Source: CAZMSD01 sp964568855 (GTDB lineage Bacteria > CAIWAD01). From it: a stretch of 64,000 bases of DNA. Made by a program: the position numbers and the translations under genes. Numbering within the stretch: position 1 is the stretch's first letter; every line of letters starts with the position of its first letter. Under the pieces are notes generated by a model. It did not search any database. It worked only from the letters and a program-made list of their open reading frames with translations, and had not been told where the DNA came from. The stretch lies in contig CAZMSD010000004.1 of the NCBI GenBank assembly GCA_964568855.1, positions 62,001 to 126,000 on the forward strand. The letters are read 5' to 3'. Positions 18,604-28,551 of this stretch are shown piece after piece.

Positions 18604-18731
18604 CGCCGCATGTATCTCTTAACCCTGCCCCTGAGGAACCGCTTCATACTGCGCCAAGGCGATTGAATGGACTCCTGGATTTCAAGCAGTGTTCTTGTGC
18701 GGCAGGGATGTTTAGAGTTTATTAGTCCTCT

Positions 18732-18745
18732 GGCTAAATTTAGCC
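18732..18745. promoter_or_regulatory. 14-bp palindrome, candidate activator (enhancer) site
   Basis: GGCTAAATTTAGCC is a perfect inverted repeat about 100 bp upstream of the -24 element at 18846. That distance suits the upstream activator site of a sigma-54 enhancer-binding protein. Which protein binds is unknown. Confidence 0.4.
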
Positions 18746-18845
18746 CTGTCCATAATTTACCACCGTTTCGATATCACCGCTCTGCAACCATCAGGAAAGC
18801 GCTGAATCCGCTTCCGCCAGCGTCAGATTTCGCACATACTCCCTC

Positions 18846-18861
18846 TGGCACGCCTGTTGCT
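18846..18861 (+). promoter_or_regulatory. Sigma-54 (-24/-12) promoter of the S8 protease gene
   Basis: TGGCACGCCTGTTGCT matches the sigma-54 consensus TGGCACRNNNNTTGCW at every defined position. The expected start of transcription is near 18872, giving a leader of about 165 nt before the ATG at 19037. Confidence 0.8.
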
Positions 18862-19036
18862 CTTCCTTTGGTGTTCGAGCCCAACCACTGAGAATCGATT
18901 AAAATTTGTTGCGTAATTCGCCACACACAGCATCAATGAGGCCGTTTCTTCACGGAGCGAAGTGCCGAGAATTTTACACTCGTAGCATCTCGACTTCCCG
19001 TCGGTCACGGCCGCATACAACCTAACAGGAGGCCCC

Positions 19037-21871
19037 ATGGTGCGGATACTCACAAGTCTTCTCCCCCTGCTGCTGGCCGTCGGAATCAGTCAGGCCGGAA
19101 CCCTGAGCCGGGGCCTTGAACTCCAGCTCAGCGGGCTGGAATCGAGCGACGAACTGAAAGTGATGTTGTGCCTGGAAGACCAGGCGGACATCGCCACGAT
19201 GGACCTGGACCTGCACGAGCGGGCCGTTCCCCTGGCGGAGCGTCACACGCAGGTCGTGGGCACGTTGATGGATACGGCCGCCCAGACCCAGCCGCCGCTG
19301 CTGGACGACCTTGATCAACTGCGCGGCAGGGGCGTGGTGCTGGGATACACCCCGCACTGGCTCGTGAACTGCGTGATCGTGCGCACCACCGCGGCACACG
19401 TGCGCGAACTGGCCTCCCTGCCCGGCGTGGACGTGGTGGAGGCCGACCTGGTGGTCAGCCTGATCGAGCCGGTTTCAGTGGAACCGGCCGGCGCCCAGAG
19501 GCAGATCGGCATCGCACCGGGAATCGACGCCATCGAGGCCGACCGCTGCTGGTACGAGCTGGGCATCACCGGCGAGGGCGCCATCGTGGCCAACATGGAC
19601 ACGGGCGTGGACGGCAACCACGAGGCCCTCAGCGCCCGCTGGCGCGGCAACTTCGCGCCCGCCTCGGAGTGCTGGCTGGACCTGCTGGGCAGCACCACCT
19701 TTCCCTATGACAGCTACGGACATGGCAGCCACGTGATGGGCACCGAGACCGGATTGGCACCCAACGACTCCGTCGGCGCAGCTCCCGGCGCGCTCTGGAT
19801 CGCCACCAACCCAATCGACCAGGGCACGGGCAGCGAATTCGACAACGACGTGATCGCGGCCCTGGAATGGTTCGCCGATCCCGACGGCGATCCCTTCACC
19901 ACTGCTGAAGTGCCCGACGTGGCCCAGAATTCCTGGGGCGTCAACGAGAATTTCACGGGTTACTACGACTGCGATTCCCGCTGGTGGACGGCCATCGACA
20001 ACTGCGAGGCGGCCGGCTGCGTGCTCACCTGGTCCGCGGGCAACGAGGGCCCCGGCGGCACCTCCCTGCGCAGCCCCGCCGACCGGGCGGATTCGCCCAC
20101 CAACTGCTTCAGCGTGGGTTCCACCCAGTATTACGCGCCCTACACCATCAGCAGCTTCTCCAGCCGCGGCCCCTCCGGATGCGGCGGAGCCTACGCCACC
20201 AAGCCCGAAGTGGTGGCTCCGGGCTCGGACATTTATTCCGTGCAGACGGGGGGCGGTTACACCAACATGAGCGGAACCTCCATGGCCGGTCCGCACGCGG
20301 CAGGCGTGGTGGGCCTGATGCGCAGCGCGAATCCCGACCTGGACGTGATCACCGTCAAGCAGATCATGATGGACACCGCCACGGACCTGGGCGATCCCGG
20401 CGAGGAGAATACCTACGGCTGGGGTTTCATCAACGCCTACGAAGCCGTGCTGGCCGCCATGACCGGCTACGGCACGGTGGAAGGCACGGTCACCGACGCG
20501 GGCAGCGCCCTGCCCCTGGAATCGGTGCTCGTAAAACACATCGACGGCCAGCCCTCCACCACGACGGACGACCAGGGCGAGTACGGCATGTTCCTGCCGG
20601 CCGACGATCACCAGCTCGAATTCAGCCGCTTCGGCTACCAGACCCAGGTGCAGCCGGTGACCATCGAGGCCGACCTGCCCACCGTGCTGGACGTGGCCAT
20701 GGTCAGCGTACCTTCGGCCGAGCTCAGCGGCACCGTGCTGGGCGTGGACGACCTGCCCCTGGAGGGCGCCCAGGTCAGCGTGCCTGACACCCCGCTGGAA
20801 GCCGTGATCACCGGGCCGGACGGCGCCTACAGCTTCATGCTGCCAATCGGCGAGACCTTCACCGTGGTGGCGCAGGGCGATCCCGATCCCACGTACGTGC
20901 CCCTCGGCCCTGACGACTACGGCTACCTGGCCTTCGACCTTGCCGACGGCGACTGGGACGATCTGGAAGTGACCATGGTGCCCGGCGGCATCAGCCACGA
21001 CTTCAAGGGCGAGAACCGGCCGGTATACGACTGGAGCACCATCGACCCGGACCAGGGCGGCCCGGGCACCGCGCTCAGTTTCACGGCCGATGACCAGACG
21101 CTGCAGGAGGCCCTGCCCTTCGACTTCGTGTATTACGGCCAGAGCTTCAGCACGGTGTCGATCTGCGGCAACGGCTGGATGGCCTTCGGAACGACCACCG
21201 AAACCGAGTATCGCGGCCAGCCGATGCCCAGCTCGGGAGTGCCCAACGCTGTGTTCGCTCCCTTCTGGGAGGACCTCTCGCCCCAGCAGGCGGCAAGCGG
21301 CAACATCAGCACGTATTACGACGCGGCGGGCGGACGATTCATCATCGAATTCTACGACATTCGCCAGTATACGCCCGAAACGGACTTCGAGCGCTTCCAG
21401 GCGATCCTGTACGATCCCGCGGTGCACGAGACGGTCACCGGAGACGGCTCGATCCTGTTCCAGTACGCCGTGACCAACGAAACCGACAACACCACTGTGG
21501 GAATCGAGGATCCCGACGGAACAGTTGGCCTGCAGTATTTCTACGGCCGGTCCGACGGCTACGGCAATCCCGGAGGTGCACTTCCCGCGAGCTGCCAGCC
21601 GGTGGCCTCGGGCCTGGCGATCCTGTTCACCACGGGCACCCTGGTGGAAGGTCCGGACCTGGAGCCCGTGACCGACCTGGCCATCGAATACGACGGCCTC
21701 GGCTCCGTCATCCTGAGCTGGTCGGCCAGCGCGGGCGCCGTGGATTACGCCGTCGAGACGACCGGGTACCTTGGCGGAACCTGGACTCAGGTGGACGTCA
21801 CCGCGGCGACCACCTGGTCCACGCCTGTTGCCGGAGGCACTCACCTGTACCGTGTGATCGCCCGCAATTGA
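19037..21871 (+). CDS. Exported subtilisin-like (S8) serine protease
   Basis: The 944-residue protein has a signal peptide (about 1-20) and an inhibitor I9-like propeptide (about 25-140). Its S8 catalytic domain shows Asp188 in NMDTGVDG, His229 in YGHGSHVMG, Asn336 in SAGNEGPG and Ser415 in SGTSMAGPHAAG. Carboxypeptidase-regulatory-like beta-sandwiches follow (GTVEGTVTDAGSALPLESV, ELSGTVLGVDDLPLEGA). After these come a beta-rich region with ICGNGWMAFG and a FnIII-like tail ending in LYRVIARN. It probably acts outside the cell on proteins. AGGAGG lies just upstream of the ATG. A perfect-consensus sigma-54 promoter controls it, so expression should need an AAA+ activator; two such activators are encoded in the window. 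Confidence 0.92.
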   Translation: MVRILTSLLPLLLAVGISQAGTLSRGLELQLSGLESSDELKVMLCLEDQADIATMDLDLHERAVPLAERHTQVVGTLMDTAAQTQPPLLDDLDQLRGRGVVLGYTPHWLVNCVIVRTTAAHVRELASLPGVDVVEADLVVSLIEPVSVEPAGAQRQIGIAPGIDAIEADRCWYELGITGEGAIVANMDTGVDGNHEALSARWRGNFAPASECWLDLLGSTTFPYDSYGHGSHVMGTETGLAPNDSVGAAPGALWIATNPIDQGTGSEFDNDVIAALEWFADPDGDPFTTAEVPDVAQNSWGVNENFTGYYDCDSRWWTAIDNCEAAGCVLTWSAGNEGPGGTSLRSPADRADSPTNCFSVGSTQYYAPYTISSFSSRGPSGCGGAYATKPEVVAPGSDIYSVQTGGGYTNMSGTSMAGPHAAGVVGLMRSANPDLDVITVKQIMMDTATDLGDPGEENTYGWGFINAYEAVLAAMTGYGTVEGTVTDAGSALPLESVLVKHIDGQPSTTTDDQGEYGMFLPADDHQLEFSRFGYQTQVQPVTIEADLPTVLDVAMVSVPSAELSGTVLGVDDLPLEGAQVSVPDTPLEAVITGPDGAYSFMLPIGETFTVVAQGDPDPTYVPLGPDDYGYLAFDLADGDWDDLEVTMVPGGISHDFKGENRPVYDWSTIDPDQGGPGTALSFTADDQTLQEALPFDFVYYGQSFSTVSICGNGWMAFGTTTETEYRGQPMPSSGVPNAVFAPFWEDLSPQQAASGNISTYYDAAGGRFIIEFYDIRQYTPETDFERFQAILYDPAVHETVTGDGSILFQYAVTNETDNTTVGIEDPDGTVGLQYFYGRSDGYGNPGGALPASCQPVASGLAILFTTGTLVEGPDLEPVTDLAIEYDGLGSVILSWSASAGAVDYAVETTGYLGGTWTQVDVTAATTWSTPVAGGTHLYRVIARN

Positions 21872-21900
21872 TCGCCGATCCAGATTCGATCGAAAAGCAG

Positions 21901-21931
21901 GAACCCCGCCGCGGCGGGGTTCTTCCATTTT
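21901..21931. terminator. Rho-independent terminator between convergent genes
   Basis: GAACCCCGCC followed at once by GCGGCGGGGTTC forms a strong GC-rich stem, followed by TTCCATTTT. It ends the protease transcript 30 bp after its stop. The minus-strand gene rocD ends nearby at 21968, so the hairpin may act in both directions. Confidence 0.85.
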
Positions 21932-21967
21932 GTCGATCCGGGTACTACAGCCCGTGTGTCACGAGCT

Positions 21968-23218
21968 CTAGAACAGCGAGAAGCTGCGCTTGATGATGCT
22001 CAGGCAGTCCTCGATCTGGTCTTCCGTGATCACCAGCGGGGGCGCAAAGCGGATGATGTGGTCGTGGGTCGGCTTGGCCAGCAGGCCGTTCTTCTTCAGC
22101 GCCAGGCAGATGTCCCAGGCGTTCTTGCCCTTCCGGGGAGTGACCACGACGGCGTTGAGCAGACCCTTGCCGCGCACCTCGCCCACCATGGGATGATCAA
22201 GCGTCTTCAGCCCTTCCCGGAAACGCCGGCCCAGGATTTCGGCATTCTCGGCCAGCCCTTGGTCCTCGACCACTTCCAGGGCGGCGATGGCCACCCGGCA
22301 GGCCAGCGGGTTGCCGCCGAAGGTGGAGCCGTGTTCCCCGGGCCGGATGCAGAGCATGATTTCACGGTCGGCCAGCACGGCCGAGGCGGGCAGCACTCCG
22401 CCGGCCAGGGCCTTGCCCAGGATCAGCAGGTCGGGCCGCACCTGTTCGTGATCGCAGCAGAGCAGGCGTCCCGTGCGGGCGATGCCCGTCTGCACCTCGT
22501 CGGCGATGAACAGCACTCTGTTATCGCTCGTGATCTCCCGTACGCCCCGCAGGTAGCCTTCATCCGGCACCACGACGCCGGCCTCGCCCTGGATCGGTTC
22601 CACCAGGAAAGCGCAGACTTCGGGATCGGCGGCCGCCTCGCGCAAGGCGTCCAGGTCGTTGTAGGGGATCTTTACGAAGCCGGGCATGAAGGGCCCGAAA
22701 TCCCGGGTGCAGTCCGGGTCGGTGGAGGCGGAGATCACTGCCAGCGTTCTGCCGTGGAAGTTGCCCTCGGCCACGACGACCTTGGCCCGGTCCGCGGGAA
22801 TGCCCTTCTTCTCGTAGCCCCAGCGACGCGCGAGCTTGATCGCCGTTTCGACCCCTTCCACGCCCGTGTTCATGGGCAGCACCATCTCGAAGCCGAAGGT
22901 CTCGGTGACCCGGCGTTCGTACTCGCCCAGCACGTTGTTGAAGAAGGCGCGGCTGGTCAAGGTCAGCGTCTGCAGCTGTTCCCGGGCGGCCGCCACGATC
23001 TTCGGGTGGCAGTGCCCCTGGTTCACCGCGCTGTAGGCGGAGAGAAAGTCGTAGTAGCATGCGCCCTCGGGATCCCAGACATGGACCCCTTCCCCCTTGG
23101 CCAGCACCACGGGCAGGGGATGGTAGTTGTGCGCACCGTGACGCTCTTCAAGATCCATCGCCTGAACGGAAGAAACGCTTCCATGTACCAGCTCGCTCAT
23201 GATGCCCGTTGTGCTCAT
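21968..23218 (-). CDS. rocD: Ornithine aminotransferase
   Basis: The 416-residue protein starts at the ATG at 23218, which is 11 nt after GGAGG; the ATG at 23227 lies too close to that site. It is a class III PLP aminotransferase with NYHPLPVVLAKGEG, SAYSAVNQGHCHP, MNTGVEGVETAIKLARRWGY, GNFHGRTLAVIS and the PLP-lysine segment LLILGKALAGGVLPASAVL. These match ornithine-delta-aminotransferases closely. The enzyme converts ornithine and 2-oxoglutarate to glutamate semialdehyde and glutamate, linking arginine and proline metabolism. It is divergent from secA. Confidence 0.92.
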   Translation of the reverse strand: MSTTGIMSELVHGSVSSVQAMDLEERHGAHNYHPLPVVLAKGEGVHVWDPEGACYYDFLSAYSAVNQGHCHPKIVAAAREQLQTLTLTSRAFFNNVLGEYERRVTETFGFEMVLPMNTGVEGVETAIKLARRWGYEKKGIPADRAKVVVAEGNFHGRTLAVISASTDPDCTRDFGPFMPGFVKIPYNDLDALREAAADPEVCAFLVEPIQGEAGVVVPDEGYLRGVREITSDNRVLFIADEVQTGIARTGRLLCCDHEQVRPDLLILGKALAGGVLPASAVLADREIMLCIRPGEHGSTFGGNPLACRVAIAALEVVEDQGLAENAEILGRRFREGLKTLDHPMVGEVRGKGLLNAVVVTPRKGKNAWDICLALKKNGLLAKPTHDHIIRFAPPLVITEDQIEDCLSIIKRSFSLF

Positions 23219-23563
23219 CGTCTTCATTTCCTCCCAAGAATCGAATCCGGCGGCTCCGGATCGAACATCCCGCGCAGCAAGGTTACCCATCGCTCGCTTT
23301 GAAGCCCGCTGAAATTCGGAAAGCTTCCCAGCATGTACAACTCAGGATATCGTCTTTTTCACATATCATTATCAGGCCTTGGATCAGGCTGAAAGCCCCG
23401 CCGCCGACCGGGATGTCCCGTCTCCTGTACATTGAACCGAATGGTGTCGGTTGTTTCCTTCCCCCGGCCGCCCTACCTTTCAAAGTTTGCTTTATCAACG
23501 ATCATGCGCCGATTCCCCCGAGCGGAACCGGCAGGCGTGATACATACAACAAGGGATTCGCAG
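23219..23563. other. 345-bp divergent region between rocD and secA
   Basis: It must hold both promoters, but I cannot assign -10 and -35 boxes with confidence. It contains one GTGATAC motif (23537-23543) just upstream of the secA ribosome site. Confidence 0.5.
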
Positions 23564-26554
<2,991 letters not shown>

Positions 26555-26645
26555 AAATCCCTTATCCAGGTGGTATGCTGGATGCTCGCTTGGGCGAAAA
26601 CCCGGCGAGGCGGCCACGTCGACCGCGGGATCAGCGGTGTATTAC

Positions 26646-26718
<73 letters not shown>

Positions 26719-26737
26719 TGAGACTGTCCCTCGCGAA

Positions 26738-26767
26738 AGCCCCGTCCCGGGTCCCCGGGGCGGGGCT
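26738..26767 (+). terminator. Probable terminator after tRNA-Thr
   Basis: AGCCCCG and CGGGGCT flank a further G/C-rich self-complementary stretch, giving a stable hairpin 20 nt after the tRNA. GATTCCTTTC follows, so the T-tract is weak. Confidence 0.6.
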
Positions 26768-26857
26768 GATTCCTTTCTGCCGTATTACGGGCTCTCGCGT
26801 CATGGAGAGCTCACTCGGGGCTGGAAGCGCTATCCCGAGGTCCCGCCTACACTTCCT

Positions 26858-27883
26858 TCACTCCGCCATGCGCACCATGGTGGCCGCGCCGGCGCGCTCC
26901 TCGTCCGGGTCGCGCACGATGTAGAAGCTGACGGCCATGCCCACCAGCTCCTCGTTGAACTCCACGCCCTCCGCCAGGTCCGAGTAGTGGAAGAAGTAGT
27001 CGTTGCCCGAGTCCGCGGTGATGAAGCCGAAGCCCTTGTCCTGCTTGACTGTCTTCACCGCGCCGAAGATCAGGTCGCCCTCCTCGATGGCCCGCTCGCG
27101 CTGCTCGTCGATGTTGGCCAACTGCTGCTGGCGGTGCTCCTCGAAATGGGACCGGCACACGTCGCAGTAGAACTTCTGTCCCGGGCGCGGGTAATAGCTG
27201 GTCCAGACCATCCGCTCGCCCTCGTGGTTGGGGCCCTGGCACTCCAGCATGTGCGGCTGCCTGACGAGCCGGATGCGTGACACGAGATCGTCCATCCAGA
27301 CGGTGTCGAAATCGGCCACCTGGGTGCGATCCTGGGGCGTCGAGAACTCCGGGGTGCAGGCGTTGCGGATGCTGACGATGGCCGTCCGCTTGCCCAGGCG
27401 CCGGATCGCGCGGATCACGGGCTTGTAGTCGCGGTCCCCGATCAGGAACACGGCGATGTCGCAGGCGTGCAGGTGGCAGTTGTGCATGGCCGTGGTGGCC
27501 AGCGACAGCGTGGCCTGGGCCTCCCGCGGGTGGAAGGGATCGGTGGGATCCCTGTCGCTGCGGCGGATCCGGCGGCCCTTGAAGTTCACCGGGTAAGTTT
27601 CCACATGGTAGTAGAACTCCTCGCGCATCCTGGCGTAGAAGTCGCGCTGCCGCTGCGAGAGCAGCTCGTCCTGGGGATCCACCTTGACGGGGTAGGCGCC
27701 GAACATGTAGCCGCGCACGAACTCGAGCTGCAGACCGTCGACCTGTTCCTTCAGTTCCTCCATCACGCCGATGGGCAGCTTGGTGAAATCAACCTGGTAG
27801 TTGCGGTCCTCGGTGTAGTCGAGCAGGCGGGACATGTTCTGGTAAAGCCAGGTGCCGTCGATGAACAACATCGTCTTGGCCAT
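26858..27883 (-). CDS. NYN-domain nuclease fused to a zinc-binding linker and a cold-shock domain
   Basis: The 341-residue protein has an N-terminal NYN/PIN-like domain (DUF88, LabA family). Acidic residues are visible in MLFIDGTWLYQ (D9) and VFLIGDRDYKPV (D150, D152). Cysteines in LECQGPNH and KFYCDVCRSH (about 215-243) could bind zinc. Residues about 272-340 form a cold-shock domain with RNP1-like KGFGFI and RNP2-like YFFHYSDL. Together this suggests an RNA-targeted ribonuclease. AGGAGGT lies 7 nt before the ATG. A NYN-CSD fusion is unusual to my knowledge. The gene is monocistronic by spacing. Confidence 0.85.
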   Translation of the reverse strand: MAKTMLFIDGTWLYQNMSRLLDYTEDRNYQVDFTKLPIGVMEELKEQVDGLQLEFVRGYMFGAYPVKVDPQDELLSQRQRDFYARMREEFYYHVETYPVNFKGRRIRRSDRDPTDPFHPREAQATLSLATTAMHNCHLHACDIAVFLIGDRDYKPVIRAIRRLGKRTAIVSIRNACTPEFSTPQDRTQVADFDTVWMDDLVSRIRLVRQPHMLECQGPNHEGERMVWTSYYPRPGQKFYCDVCRSHFEEHRQQQLANIDEQRERAIEEGDLIFGAVKTVKQDKGFGFITADSGNDYFFHYSDLAEGVEFNEELVGMAVSFYIVRDPDEERAGAATMVRMAE

Positions 27884-28062
27884 ACAATACCTCCTGTGAG
27901 AAGAAAACTCTCCAGCAGCGCGGCGGGGATCCGCGACGGCCGGTCGAGCTGTCGGTCAAATGAACTGGATGTGGCGAGACACTAAGCGTCCACGAGTGCC
28001 ACGTAATTAGCGGAGGCAAGGTACTAATTTGCCGGTCCCACTCAAAAATCGCGGAGGCTGCC

Positions 28063-28536
28063 ATGAATCAGGCCAGCTCGACTCTCGCCTACGGCCTGGA
28101 CGCCCTGGACATGCTGGTGGGCTTCTTCACCAAGGATTTCAGCGAGGACGACTGGGCGGCGCGATCCTCCCCCGAGCTGCACAGCGCCTGGTGGATCCTG
28201 GCTCACCTGGTACTCAGCGTTGAACAGGCAACTGAGGCGGAGCTGCTGCCCGAGTCCTGTCGGTCGATCTTCGAATATGGATCGCCCAGGGAAGAGTTCC
28301 AGGATACGTGGCCGTCCGTGGAGGAGCTGAAAGGATTGCTGGAGCGGGCGCTCGAAGCACTCAAGAGCGACTGGCAGCGGCGCAGCCCCGACCAGTGGCA
28401 AGCGCCCGCCGTAGAGAACACAATCAACGCGAAGACGGTGGCCGAGCAGTGCATGTTCGCCCTGCAGCACCTGACGTATCACGCAGGGCAGCTCGGCGCC
28501 ATCCGCCGGCTGCTGGGCAAGCCGGGATTGATCTAA
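28063..28536 (+). CDS. DinB/YfiT-like four-helix protein
   Basis: The 157-residue protein has the DinB_2 layout. It has histidines in WWILAHLVLSVEQ and in LTYHAGQLGAIRRLLG that form the usual metal site, within a four-helix bundle. The family includes thiol-dependent transferases (bacillithiol, mycothiol) and many members of unknown function, so the activity is open. GGAGG lies 6 nt upstream of the ATG. It is convergent with the CapA-like gene. Confidence 0.85.
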   Translation: MNQASSTLAYGLDALDMLVGFFTKDFSEDDWAARSSPELHSAWWILAHLVLSVEQATEAELLPESCRSIFEYGSPREEFQDTWPSVEELKGLLERALEALKSDWQRRSPDQWQAPAVENTINAKTVAEQCMFALQHLTYHAGQLGAIRRLLGKPGLI

Positions 28537-28551
28537 GAGTCCAGGAACGGG

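Larger units (their letters stand above)
18604..19036. other. AT-richer intergenic region with sigma-54 control elements
   Basis: This 433-bp region is clearly less GC-rich than its surroundings. It holds the palindrome at 18732-18745 and the near-perfect sigma-54 promoter at 18846-18861 that face the protease gene. No credible gene is seen in it. Confidence 0.6.

Noticed and set aside
18667..18891. 74-codon open frame after the Mut7-C gene
   Set aside because: No ribosome site or domain; it overlaps the palindrome and the sigma-54 box.
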